Source: Phycisphaera sp. (GTDB taxonomy: Bacteria > Planctomycetota > Phycisphaerae > Phycisphaerales > UBA1924). From it: 64,000 nucleotides of DNA. The notes under the pieces are model-generated. The model did not search any database, was not told the DNA's origin, and saw only the letters and a list, made by a program, of their open reading frames with translations. Positions 52,772 to 61,617 of the stretch are shown in pieces. Numbering within the stretch: the stretch's first letter is position 1; every line of letters begins with the position of its first letter. The translations under genes and the position numbers were made by a program. The stretch spans positions 2,329,575-2,393,574 of the forward strand of contig RHLH01000001.1 in assembly GCA_003712165.1 (NCBI GenBank). The letters run 5' to 3'.

Positions 52772-53920
52772 ATGAGTATCAGCCACTGGAAACGTTCCCC
52801 CGTGCCCATGCGAGCTGAACCGAGCGACGCCGTCGTCATCGGCGCCGGCATCACGGGGCTCACAGCCGCCTACGAGCTCGCCGAGCGGGGACTCAGCGTC
52901 ACGATCCTCGAACGCCACACGTTGGGCTGGGGTGCCTCGTCCCGGAACGCGGGCTTTCTCATGCGAGGCGTCGCAGAGAGCTACGCCCGCTGCTGCCACG
53001 AATTCGGACGCGAAACCGCATCGCGCGTCTGGCGCTGGAGCGAAGAGAACCTCGCCCTCCTCCGGGACCGCTACAGCATCACGGATCTCGACTCATACCA
53101 AGCAATCCCCTCCTCCATCGTCGCCATGTCCGAGAGCGAAGCCGAGGAACTCCGCACCTCTGCGAACATGCTCGAAGAAGACGGCTTCGAGTGCACGCTC
53201 CAGACCTCGGGCGACGACACACTCTGGACGAACGTCAAACCAGAGATCGCTCTCGTGAACCCGAACGACGCCGCGATCAACCCGTGGGACTTGGTCAATC
53301 GGCTCAAAGACTCACTCATGCGCGCACACCCCGACAAGGTCACGCTCATCGAGAACGCCGAGGTCACGCACTTCGATCCCAACGGCCATCCGCTGACACG
53401 CTCGCACGCATTCCTGTGCAAAACCGTCCTCGTGTGCACGAACGCCTGGGCTTCCGAGCTGCTCCCATCACTGGGCGCACAGATCGAGCCCAACCGAGGC
53501 CAGATGCTCGCCCTGCGCGCCAAAGGCGTCACACTCGACGCCTCCTACTACCTCAACAGGGGATCCGAGTACATCCGCCAGACGCACGACGGCACCATCA
53601 TCCTCGGAGGCATGCGCACACTCCGCGAAACAGAAGAGCAGACGGCAAGCGATGCAACAACACACGCCCTCCAGTCTGCTCTCGACGGTTATGCGCGCAA
53701 AGTGCTCAACACCGAGATCGAAGTCATCGCCCGCTGGGCTGGGACGATGGGCTTCTCACCAACAGGCCTACCCATCATCGCAAAGGCCAACGAGCACCCG
53801 GGCAACATCTGGTTCTGCGGCGGCCTCACCGGCCACGGCATGTCACTAGGAGCACGCACGGCAAAAGCCGCGGTCGAGAGCATGCAGGCAAACAAGCCGA
53901 GCCCGTTTCCTGTCTCCTGA
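52772..53920 (+). CDS. FAD-dependent amine/amino-acid oxidoreductase (DAO family)
   Basis: 382 residues with the Rossmann motif AVVIGAGITGLTAAYELAER and ILERHTLGWGASSRNAGFLM, typical of the glycine/sarcosine/gamma-glutamylputrescine oxidase group. The C-terminal FAD contact GLTGHGMSLGARTAKA is present. It starts 9 nt after the glycerate kinase stop, so the three genes form an operon. Its substrate is unknown; it may supply a keto acid to the pathway. Confidence 0.88.
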   Translation: MSISHWKRSPVPMRAEPSDAVVIGAGITGLTAAYELAERGLSVTILERHTLGWGASSRNAGFLMRGVAESYARCCHEFGRETASRVWRWSEENLALLRDRYSITDLDSYQAIPSSIVAMSESEAEELRTSANMLEEDGFECTLQTSGDDTLWTNVKPEIALVNPNDAAINPWDLVNRLKDSLMRAHPDKVTLIENAEVTHFDPNGHPLTRSHAFLCKTVLVCTNAWASELLPSLGAQIEPNRGQMLALRAKGVTLDASYYLNRGSEYIRQTHDGTIILGGMRTLRETEEQTASDATTHALQSALDGYARKVLNTEIEVIARWAGTMGFSPTGLPIIAKANEHPGNIWFCGGLTGHGMSLGARTAKAAVESMQANKPSPFPVS

Positions 53921-53937
53921 TTGCGAGTGGGGAAAAG

Positions 53938-54010
53938 AGCCACCTGCCGGACTTGAACCGGCGACCTAAGCTTTACGAAAGCTTCGCTCTACCAACTGAG
54001 CTAAGGTGGC
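53938..54010 (-). tRNA. tRNA-Thr (CGT)
   Basis: Reverse complement: acceptor GCCACCT/AGGTGGC, D-arm AGCTCAGTTGGTAGAGC, anticodon stem AAGCT/AGCTT around TTCGTAA with anticodon CGT, T-arm CCGG-TTCAAGT-CCGG, discriminator U. CCA is not encoded. Confidence 0.97.
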
Positions 54011-54182
54011 CTCGCCCGAAACCGGCCCGATTGAGGCCCGATCCGGGGTTGTGGACCCACTATACGCACCCCTCTCCTCCAGATTCTCGTCTTGGTTTCC
54101 GGCTCGACCGGGCCAGTCGACAGCGCCTACGCTTGACGTCCAGACGAACCGAACCGCCGGCGCGACCGGCAGGAGCCAGCAG

Positions 54183-54428
54183 ATGAAGAAGGACACCCAC
54201 CCGGCCATGCACCCCTGCAAGGTCTACTACAACGGCGAGGTCGTGATGGAGACGGCTGCCACCGTCCCAGAGCTCCACGTCGACGTCTGGTCGGGCTCGC
54301 ACCCCTTCTTCACAGGCAAGCAGAGCTTCGTGGATGCCACGGGCCGCCTCGAACGCTTCCAGAAGCGTTTCGCCGGCGACTACTTCAAGAAGGGCGGCGG
54401 CAAGCAGGGCAAGAAAACCCGCAAGTAA
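54183..54428 (+). CDS. rpmE: Ribosomal protein bL31
   Basis: 81 residues: MKKDTHPAMHPCKVYYNG...VWSGSHPFFTGKQSFVDATG. ATG at 54183 has AGGAG 8 nt upstream. It keeps the family core (HPFFTGKQ, GRLERFQKRF) but has a single Cys (in HPCKV), so the four-Cys zinc site of the C+ form is absent and this is the zinc-free type. A terminator follows directly. Confidence 0.93.
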   Translation: MKKDTHPAMHPCKVYYNGEVVMETAATVPELHVDVWSGSHPFFTGKQSFVDATGRLERFQKRFAGDYFKKGGGKQGKKTRK

Positions 54429-54457
54429 ACCGGCAAAGCCACAATTCAATCACCCCT

Positions 54458-54483
54458 CGCCGCTCTCAGCGGCGTTCTTTTTA
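54458..54483 (+). terminator. Rho-independent terminator of rpmE
   Basis: Stem CGCCGCT-CTC-AGCGGCG followed by TTCTTTTTTA, 30 nt after the rpmE stop. Confidence 0.92.
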
Positions 54484-54526
54484 GGTTTCTGATTTCTTTC
54501 ATCCATTCATCCGGCAGAACGGATGC

Positions 54527-54532
54527 TATACT
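54527..54532 (+). promoter_or_regulatory. Possible -10 box for metH
   Basis: TATACT lies 31 nt before the metH start, between the rpmE terminator and the ribosome binding site (AAGGA). A clear -35 was not found. No cobalamin or SAM riboswitch fits in the 80 bp available. Confidence 0.35.
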
Positions 54533-54562
54533 CAGCCGCTCCTCAACCAAGAAGGAACGACG

Positions 54563-57500
54563 ATGCCAAGCAGATTTGCCCTCGAACTCGCCCGCAAGGT
54601 CCTCGTCATCGACGGCGCGATGGGCACCTCCATCCACAACGCTGATCTGGACCTCGAACGCGATTACTGCGGCTGCGAGAACTGCACCGACATCGTCTCG
54701 GTCACCCGACCTGACGTGCTGCGCAATCTCCACGCCAGCTTCCTCGAAGTCGGCGCCGACTGCATCGAGACCAACTCGTTCGGCGGCGCCGAGCACGTAC
54801 TCGCCGACAACAACATCCAAGACCGAGTCTTCGAGGTCAACAAAGCCGCGGCTGAGATCGCTCGCTCGACTTGCGACGAGTTCTCCACGCACGACAAGCC
54901 GCGCTTCGCTCTAGGCTCCATCGGGCCAGGCACAAAGCTCATCACACTCGACCAGATCAAGTGGGACGAGATGTTCGCCAGCTACAAGAAGCAGGCGTCG
55001 GGGTTGATCGCGGGCGGCATCGATGCGTTCATCATCGAAACCTGTCAGGACCTGCTCCAGGTCAAGTGCGTGATCAACTCTTGCCTCGCCGCGCTCGATG
55101 ATGCGGGCAAGACCACCGACGACATCCCCATCATGACTTCGGTCACGATTGAGCAGACAGGCACCATGCTCATGGGGACGTCCATTGAGGGCGCTCTGGC
55201 AGCGCTTTCGAACTACCCGATCATCTCGCTCGGTCTCAACTGTGCGACAGGTCCCGTCGAGATGGCCGAGCACATCGCGTATCTCTGTAAGCACTGGCGC
55301 AGCGACGGACGTTATGTCTCAGTAATCCCGAACGCCGGCTTGCCCGTGCTGGTCGAGGGACGGACCGAGTACCCCCTGAAGCCAAAGCCGTTCGCTGATG
55401 CAATCAACACGTTCGTGGACCAGTACGGCGTATCAATCGTCGGCGGCTGCTGCGGCACCACCCCCGAGCACATCAAGGAGCTCGCCGAGCGTGTCGAAGG
55501 TAAGTCGCCCAAGCCCGTCGAGCACCGCCCGCTCCCAGGAGCCGCGACTTCGCTCTACGCCCCGACCGATTACCGTCAGGACAACTCGATTCTGATCGTC
55601 GGCGAGCGCTGCAACGCCTCAGGCAGCAGAAAGTTCAAGCAGCTGCTCGAGGCCGAGGACTGGGACGGGATCATCACACTCGCCCGCCAGCAGGTTCGTG
55701 ACGGGTCGCACATCATCGACCTGAATGTGGACTACGCGGGCCGCGACAACGCCGCGGATATGTCCGAAGCCGTCAAGCGCATGGTCAGGCAGGTCGATGC
55801 CCCGCTCATGCTCGATTCGACGCAGCCAGCGAACTTTGAGGCCGGGCTCAAACACGCCGCGGGCAAGTGCATCATCAACTCCGCCAACTTCGAAGACGGC
55901 GACGAGAAGTTCGACGAGATCTGTCGGTTCGCCAAGACCTACAACGCCGCGCTCGTCATCGGAACCATCGACGAAGACCCAGAAGAGTCCATGGCGCGCA
56001 CCGCGGAGCGCAAGCTCTCGATCACCAAGCGCGCCATCGAACGCGCCACCGAGCATCACGGGCTGAAGATGGAGGATCTCTTCATCGACCCGCTCGTCCT
56101 GCCAATCTCAACGGGTATGGACAGCGATCGCCGATCCGCGCTCGAGCTCATCAAGGGCATCAAGCTCATCACAGACGAATATCCCGACGTCCAGATCACG
56201 TGCGGCCTCTCGAACGTCTCGTTCGGCTTGAAGCCAGCGGCGCGGGTTGTGCTCAACTCCGTGTTCCTGCACGAATTGACAGACGCAGGTCTCAGCAGCG
56301 CGATCGTCCATGCCTCGAAGATCCTGCCTCTCAACAAAATCGAGACCGAACACCGCGACGCGGCGCTCGATCTGATCTACGACAGGCGCACGGAAGATCA
56401 CGACCCGCTAGCCGCGTTTATCGAACTATTCAAGGACGTCGCATCCGTCGCTGACGCAGCCAAGACCAAGAAAGACCTGACGCTCGAAGAACGCCTCCAG
56501 GAGCACATCATCGACGGCGAGAAAGAAGGCCTCACCGAGTCGCTCGATGAAGCGCTCGAGAAATACGAGCCGCTCGAAATCATCAACGACCATCTCCTCA
56601 GCGGGATGAAGGTCGTCGGTGAGCTGTTCGGCTCCGGGCAGATGCAACTCCCGTTCGTGCTCCAGTCCGCCGAGGTCATGAAGATGGCTGTCGCCAAGCT
56701 CGAACCCCTGATGGAGAAGATCGAGGGCGAGAGCCGAGGCACGATCGTGCTCGCAACAGTCAAAGGCGACGTCCACGATATCGGCAAGAACCTCGTCGAC
56801 ATCATCCTCTCCAACAACGGTTACACCGTGCACAACCTTGGTATCAAGCAACCGATCGCCGACATCATGAAGGCCTTCGAAGACACGAACGCCAGTGCGA
56901 TCGGTCTCTCGGGCTTGCTCGTCAAGAGCGTCAACGTGATGGAGGAGAACCTCAAGGAGCTCAACGACAAGGGCATCAAAGTCCCCGTGCTTCTTGGGGG
57001 TGCAGCGCTCACCCGTCACTACGCAGAGAGCCACCTCCGAACTGTCTACGAGGGCTCGGTGTACTACGGCAAGGACGCGTTCGAAGGCCTGCACATCATG
57101 GACCGCCTCGGCGCAGGAACACTCCACGAGATCGATGCCGAGGTCGAAGAGCGGATCTCGAAGCGAAGCGAAGCCCAGAAAAAGGTCGCCTCGAGCAACG
57201 CGCGCCAAGCCGACGCACAAGACGAGTTCATCGAGACAAAGCAGGCGGGCGTGTCCGTCGAAGAACTCAGCGATGTGTCACGCTCGGTTGATGTACCAGA
57301 GCCTCCCTTCTGGGGCAGCCGCATCGTTGACGGACTCGATCTCGACAACATCTATCCCTTCATCAACCCCATAGCGCTGTTCCGTACACAGTGGCAGTTC
57401 AAGAAGGGCAAGCTCTCCGATGAAGAATACGACGCGAAGCTCCAGGACACGATCATCCCGATCTTCGAGAGACTTAAAGCTCACTGCAAAGACGAGAACC

Positions 57501-58087
57501 TCCTCCGCCCCGCGGTTGTCTACGGCTACTACCCCTGCAGTTCCTCTGGCAACGACCTCATCGTCTACGACCCCAAAGACCACGACCGGGAGATCGAGCG
57601 GTTTACATTCCCGCGCCAGACGAGCCGCAGACGTTTGTGCATCTCCGACTTCTTCCGCTCAGTCGATTCGGGCGAGAAAGATGTGCTCCCTCTGACGTGT
57701 GTGACCATGGGCACTCGCATCAGTGAAGCCGCCCGCGAGCTCTTTGAGAAGGACAACTACACCGAGTACCTGTACATGCACGGGCTCGGTGTCGAGTCAG
57801 CAGAAGCACTCGCCGAGATGTGGCACAAGCGCATCCGCCAGGAACTTGGCATCGGCGCCGACGACAGCCCGACCATGAAGGGGTTGTTCACGCAGAAATA
57901 CCAGGGCTCGCGCTACAGCTTCGGCTACCCCGCGTGCCCGGACATGAGCGATCAGGAGATACTGTTCAGGCTGCTCGAGCCGGAACGTATCGGATGCCAC
58001 CTCACCGAGAACTGGCAGATCGACCCCGAGCAGTCGACGAGCGCGATTATTGTGCACCACCCAGAGGCCAAGTACTTCAACGTGTGA
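54563..58087 (+). CDS. metH: Cobalamin-dependent methionine synthase
   Basis: 1174 residues, a little shorter than the E. coli enzyme but with all four modules. Homocysteine domain (VLVIDGAMGTSI; GLNCATGP; GGCCGTTPEHI with the zinc Cys pair). Pterin domain (LIVGERCNASGSRKF; DLNVDYAGRD). Cobalamin domain with the helix cap (LPFVLQSAEVMKMAV) and DVHDIGKNLVDIILSNNGYT, whose His ligates cobalt. C-terminal SAM-dependent reactivation domain (RYSFGYPACPDMSDQ). It makes methionine from homocysteine and methyl-tetrahydrofolate. AAGGA precedes the ATG. A BtuC-like vitamin B12 permease gene converges on it. Confidence 0.96.
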   Translation: MPSRFALELARKVLVIDGAMGTSIHNADLDLERDYCGCENCTDIVSVTRPDVLRNLHASFLEVGADCIETNSFGGAEHVLADNNIQDRVFEVNKAAAEIARSTCDEFSTHDKPRFALGSIGPGTKLITLDQIKWDEMFASYKKQASGLIAGGIDAFIIETCQDLLQVKCVINSCLAALDDAGKTTDDIPIMTSVTIEQTGTMLMGTSIEGALAALSNYPIISLGLNCATGPVEMAEHIAYLCKHWRSDGRYVSVIPNAGLPVLVEGRTEYPLKPKPFADAINTFVDQYGVSIVGGCCGTTPEHIKELAERVEGKSPKPVEHRPLPGAATSLYAPTDYRQDNSILIVGERCNASGSRKFKQLLEAEDWDGIITLARQQVRDGSHIIDLNVDYAGRDNAADMSEAVKRMVRQVDAPLMLDSTQPANFEAGLKHAAGKCIINSANFEDGDEKFDEICRFAKTYNAALVIGTIDEDPEESMARTAERKLSITKRAIERATEHHGLKMEDLFIDPLVLPISTGMDSDRRSALELIKGIKLITDEYPDVQITCGLSNVSFGLKPAARVVLNSVFLHELTDAGLSSAIVHASKILPLNKIETEHRDAALDLIYDRRTEDHDPLAAFIELFKDVASVADAAKTKKDLTLEERLQEHIIDGEKEGLTESLDEALEKYEPLEIINDHLLSGMKVVGELFGSGQMQLPFVLQSAEVMKMAVAKLEPLMEKIEGESRGTIVLATVKGDVHDIGKNLVDIILSNNGYTVHNLGIKQPIADIMKAFEDTNASAIGLSGLLVKSVNVMEENLKELNDKGIKVPVLLGGAALTRHYAESHLRTVYEGSVYYGKDAFEGLHIMDRLGAGTLHEIDAEVEERISKRSEAQKKVASSNARQADAQDEFIETKQAGVSVEELSDVSRSVDVPEPPFWGSRIVDGLDLDNIYPFINPIALFRTQWQFKKGKLSDEEYDAKLQDTIIPIFERLKAHCKDENLLRPAVVYGYYPCSSSGNDLIVYDPKDHDREIERFTFPRQTSRRRLCISDFFRSVDSGEKDVLPLTCVTMGTRISEAARELFEKDNYTEYLYMHGLGVESAEALAEMWHKRIRQELGIGADDSPTMKGLFTQKYQGSRYSFGYPACPDMSDQEILFRLLEPERIGCHLTENWQIDPEQSTSAIIVHHPEAKYFNV

Positions 58088-58091
58088 GCCG

Positions 58092-59075
58092 TCACCCGAT
58101 CCCGCCCGGTCGGCGAAGCGATGCATAGAGCATCCAAAGGAAAATCGGCCCACCGATCAGCGCGGTCACGATACCGATCGGCAATCGGCCTGTGCTCATC
58201 GGGAGCATCCGCACACCCGAATCCGCGAGCAGCACCGCCGATGCACCGAGCAACGCCGACCCGATCACCAACACCCGATGGCCAGGCCCGACGATCAGGC
58301 GCACAGCGTGAGGCACGACGAGCCCGACAAACCCGATGGGCCCCGCGAGCACAACCGTCCCCGCGGTCATCACTCCTGCCAGGACAAACAGCATCGCGCG
58401 GAGCCTGCCGATGGACACGCCGACACTCCTCGCCTCATCATCACTCATCGATGACGCGTCCATCGCTGGGCCGAGCACGGCGCCGACCAGTGTGCAGACC
58501 AGCACAACCGCCAGCACACCTGTGACCATGCCCATCGAGAGATCATCCGAGATCCGGCCAACCAGCAGCCTGCTCACAGCGAACCCGCCGTCGGGCATGA
58601 ACTGTTTGACGAGGGCCCCAGCGGCTCCGCAGAGGATGCTCACAACCACGCCCACGAGAATCAGGGTGACGGGCTCCACAAACCCACGCCTCTGACTCAG
58701 GCTGTAGACGAACGCAAGCGCCAGGGCCGCCCCGATGAACGCCGAGACCGGATCAGCCGCACTGGGCGTGACCGCGCCGGTCGCCAGATACCCGATGTAC
58801 GCCGAGACAAGCACCGCGAGGCTCGCGCCAGCCGAGAGGCCGAGCAGATCTGGAGCGGCAAGCGGATTCCTCATCAGCGCCTGCAGCAGGACCCCCGCCC
58901 CGGCAAGCCCGCAGCCGACAGCACACGCCGCCAAAACTCGGATCAGCCTGAGCCGAGCCACCTGACCGGACTCGGAGAACCCAAGCCCCTCGGTGCCGAC
59001 CGCCAGCCGAAGGAGAACCGCCCCGGCGAGCAGGGCAAGAAGGATCAGGATGGCTACAACCGCCCTACGAGTCAC
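58092..59075 (-). CDS. FecCD/BtuC-type ABC transporter permease
   Basis: 327 residues with nine or ten hydrophobic helices and the family loop RNPLAAPDLLGLSAGASLA. LAGPIGFVGLVVPHAVRLIV is the ATPase-docking end. Imports iron-siderophore complexes, heme or cobalamin in partnership with an ATPase and a binding protein, neither of which is beside it. The convergent neighbour metH needs B12, so cobalamin is an attractive substrate, but that is inference. Normal family length. Confidence 0.88.
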   Translation of the reverse strand: MTRRAVVAILILLALLAGAVLLRLAVGTEGLGFSESGQVARLRLIRVLAACAVGCGLAGAGVLLQALMRNPLAAPDLLGLSAGASLAVLVSAYIGYLATGAVTPSAADPVSAFIGAALALAFVYSLSQRRGFVEPVTLILVGVVVSILCGAAGALVKQFMPDGGFAVSRLLVGRISDDLSMGMVTGVLAVVLVCTLVGAVLGPAMDASSMSDDEARSVGVSIGRLRAMLFVLAGVMTAGTVVLAGPIGFVGLVVPHAVRLIVGPGHRVLVIGSALLGASAVLLADSGVRMLPMSTGRLPIGIVTALIGGPIFLWMLYASLRRPGGIG

Positions 59076-59168
59076 GCCTGTAGCCTACGCCGAGCATGAC
59101 CCACGCCCCGCCCGGGTCTACGATTGGCCCCGGCCTGAGATCGCCGGTCAGCAGAGAGGACTCCCACC

Positions 59169-59615
59169 TTGGCAGGCACCATCCGTTGCAAGCTCATCAC
59201 CCCGGAAGCCGCACTCATCGACGATGAGGTCGCCTACGCAGCCGTCCCCGCTTGGGACGGGCTCATCGGTATGACCAAGGGCGGTGCCCCTCTCGTCGCC
59301 AAGCTCGGCATGGGCAACCTCCGACTCGACTTCCCCGACTCGGGCGAAGCCAAGGGCGGCAGCCGGTGGTATTACCTCGAAGAGGGCTTCATGAAGTTCG
59401 CCAACAACGAGCTCACGATCCTCGCCAGCGCCGCGGTCCCCGCCGAGAACCTCATCGAAGAGGACTGCGCTGAGGAACTCAAGACCGCCGAGACCCGTGC
59501 CGTCCCCGATGACGCCAAGGACAAGCTCGCCGAGATGGACAAGATCACCAAAGCCCGCAACGCGGCCCGCGCCAAGCTCTCGCTCGCACGCTCGTTCAAG
59601 CACAAGGGCATCTGA
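59169..59615 (+). CDS. atpC: ATP synthase epsilon subunit
   Basis: 148 residues. The N-terminal beta-sandwich (IRCKLITPEAALIDDEVAYA, PAWDGLIGM, GAPLVAKLGMGNLRLDF) is typical of F1 epsilon; the last 50 residues form the two-helix hairpin (AEMDKITKARNAARAKLSLA). It is longer in the middle than E. coli epsilon. TTG at 59169 is the only sensible start, with AGAGAGG about 10 nt upstream. It stands alone, away from other atp genes, so the F1 operon is split or lies elsewhere. Confidence 0.8.
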   Translation: MAGTIRCKLITPEAALIDDEVAYAAVPAWDGLIGMTKGGAPLVAKLGMGNLRLDFPDSGEAKGGSRWYYLEEGFMKFANNELTILASAAVPAENLIEEDCAEELKTAETRAVPDDAKDKLAEMDKITKARNAARAKLSLARSFKHKGI

Positions 59616-59638
59616 GTCCCTCACTCAGCAGCCGCAGC

Positions 59639-60127
59639 TCACCAGCGCAGTTTCTTCGACATCGCGCGATCGATGTCCCGCTTCTGCTCGCGCTCAGCGA
59701 TCGAGCGCCGCTTGTCTTGGTGCGCCTTGCCCCGCCCGAGGCCGATCTCCATCTTCGCGAAGCCGTTGCGGAAGTAGAGCTTGAGCGGCACGATCGTCAT
59801 GCCCTTGCTCCCCGCCGCCCGCGCAAACCGCTTGATCTCGTTCTTGTGCGCCAAGAGCACGCGGTCCCTCGTCGGATGATGGTTCCGGCTCGCGGCGGGC
59901 CCGTAGTGACCGATGTTCATCCCGATGATCCGCAAAGAGGGCGGGATCTCCTCAGCCTTGATGTACGCCTCGGCGATCGACACCTCGCCCGAGCGAACGC
60001 TCTTGACCTCCGTGCCGTGAAGCTTGATCCCCACCTCGAGCGTGGCCTCGATCGTGTACTCGTGCCTCGCCCGACGGTTGTGGATCTCAGCCTCATTCTC
60101 GGATGTCTTCTTGCGTTTGCGAGCCAT
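59639..60127 (-). CDS. smpB: SsrA-binding protein SmpB
   Basis: 162 residues from ATG 60127; an upstream start would add an implausible hydrophobic leader. Core: IHNRRARHEYTIEATLEVGI, GTEVKSVRSGEVSIAEAYI, GKGxx tail region KAHQDKRRSIAEREQKRDID. It binds tmRNA and is needed for rescue of stalled ribosomes. It converges on atpC with a 23-bp gap. No tmRNA gene was seen nearby. Confidence 0.95.
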   Translation of the reverse strand: MARKRKKTSENEAEIHNRRARHEYTIEATLEVGIKLHGTEVKSVRSGEVSIAEAYIKAEEIPPSLRIIGMNIGHYGPAASRNHHPTRDRVLLAHKNEIKRFARAAGSKGMTIVPLKLYFRNGFAKMEIGLGRGKAHQDKRRSIAEREQKRDIDRAMSKKLRW

Positions 60128-60193
60128 CGGTGAACGATACGCCGACCAAATCCCAATAAGTAGAGCAGGCAGCAGGGAGTACACTCAGAACCG

Positions 60194-60898
60194 GTGAATC
60201 CGCATCTCGCCATTCTTCTCATCATCGCGCTCGTCGCCATCCTCACAGGCGTCAGCTACTACACGTACCGTCCCGAAGAGGCACGCGCGAAGTCACTCAG
60301 AGCGATCGCTGGAAAGTACGGCTGGGCGTTCGACGCGATCAGCTCCGACAACCACAGAACCCGCTATAAGCCGTTCGAGTACTTCACCCGCGGGCACAGC
60401 CAGCTGTGTCAGAACACGGTCGAGGGCGAACTCAAGATCAACGACATCCCTCACCATTTCAAGATGGGCGACTATCTCTACGAGTGCGATGACGATGACA
60501 GCAAAGACTCAGTGCGCAGATTCAGCTACATCTGCCTCCACCTGCCCTACAGCCGCGTCCCCGACCTCTTCATCCGTCAGGAAACACTGAGCGACAGGAT
60601 CGGATCTGCTTTCGGTTTCATTGACATCAACTTCGAATCCGAAAGGTTCAGCAACACGTTCCATGTGAGCTCTACCGATAGAAGATTCGCGTACGACGTG
60701 ATCACACCCGAGGCTATGGAATTCCTGCTCAAAGTCCCGGAGGTCGGCGTCGAGCTCCGAGACGGCATCCTGTGCTTTGTCAGTGAAAGCGGCAGATGGG
60801 GCACAGCGGAATTCATGCCCAGACTTAAGTGGGCCGTGCACTTCATCGATCTCTGGCCCGATCACGTCATCCATGCATACACGGAGGCACAGGCCTGA
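60194..60898 (+). CDS. Membrane-anchored protein, DUF3137-like (copy 1)
   Basis: 234 residues. One N-terminal membrane helix (HLAILLIIALVAILTGVSYY), then a soluble domain. It shares with the next gene the blocks GHSQLCQN-type turn, HHFKMGDYLYE, LHLPYSRVPDLFIRQE, FGFIDINFESERFS, DRRFAYDVITPEAMEFLL, and FIDLWPDHVI. GTG at 60194. With lemA two genes on, this matches the known LemA-DUF3137 pairing. The fold is unknown to me. Confidence 0.65.
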   Translation: MNPHLAILLIIALVAILTGVSYYTYRPEEARAKSLRAIAGKYGWAFDAISSDNHRTRYKPFEYFTRGHSQLCQNTVEGELKINDIPHHFKMGDYLYECDDDDSKDSVRRFSYICLHLPYSRVPDLFIRQETLSDRIGSAFGFIDINFESERFSNTFHVSSTDRRFAYDVITPEAMEFLLKVPEVGVELRDGILCFVSESGRWGTAEFMPRLKWAVHFIDLWPDHVIHAYTEAQA

Positions 60899-60900
60899 TC

Positions 60901-61614
60901 ATGGAACTAGTCATCATCATCCCGATCATCGTTGCCGTGATCGGATTCGCCATCATCGCCGGGTTCTACGCACACAAAGCCGAGCAGGAACGAATTGCCG
61001 CGCTCACGAAGCTCGCCGTGGATCGAGGCTGGTCGTTCTCGAAACCCGCCGACGCGTCGCACGACAACACGTACTCGCAGTTCGCAGCGTTCAACCAAGG
61101 GCATACGAGACGCGCGTACAACACAATCACCGGCACGCACGAGATCAACGGCCACCCGCACCCCGTCAAGATGGGCGACTACTCCTACAAGATCACCACC
61201 TCCAACGGCAAAACAACGACCACCACAACCTACAGGTTCAGCTACCTCATCATCCACCTGCCCTACCCGGGTGTGCCGAGCCTCGCGATCCGGCGCGAGC
61301 ACATTATCGACAAGATCGGCGCCGCGATCGGATTCGATGACATCGATTTCGAGTCTGCTGAGTTCAGCAAGAAATTCATGGTCAAATCGAGCGACAAGCG
61401 GTTCGCCTACGACGTCATCACACCCACCATGATGGAGTTCCTCATGGAATCGCCCAAGCGATCCATCGACCTCGACCGCGGGGCCATCTGCATCACGCTC
61501 GGCACACGCCGGTGGAAGCCAGAGGAATTCGTCCCCGAGCTCGACTGGATCTCATCATTCATCGACCTCTGGCCCGATCATGTCATCAGAGACCTCACGG
61601 AGCGAATGAGCTAG
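60901..61614 (+). CDS. Membrane-anchored protein, DUF3137-like (copy 2)
   Basis: 237 residues from ATG 60901, 2 nt after the previous stop. One N-terminal helix (LVIIIPIIVAVIGFAIIAGF) and the same domain as copy 1: HPVKMGDYSYKI, IIHLPYPGVPSLAIRREHI, FGFDDIDFESAEFS-type block (GFDDIDFESAEFSKKF), DKRFAYDVITPTMMEFLM, and IDLWPDHVI. A tandem duplication, clearly coupled to its neighbours and to lemA. Confidence 0.68.
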   Translation: MELVIIIPIIVAVIGFAIIAGFYAHKAEQERIAALTKLAVDRGWSFSKPADASHDNTYSQFAAFNQGHTRRAYNTITGTHEINGHPHPVKMGDYSYKITTSNGKTTTTTTYRFSYLIIHLPYPGVPSLAIRREHIIDKIGAAIGFDDIDFESAEFSKKFMVKSSDKRFAYDVITPTMMEFLMESPKRSIDLDRGAICITLGTRRWKPEEFVPELDWISSFIDLWPDHVIRDLTERMS

Positions 61615-61617
61615 CAC

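Noticed and set aside
54429..54562. Cobalamin or SAM riboswitch before metH
   Set aside because: Only about 80 bp remain after the rpmE terminator, and no B12-box or SAM-type core was recognised.
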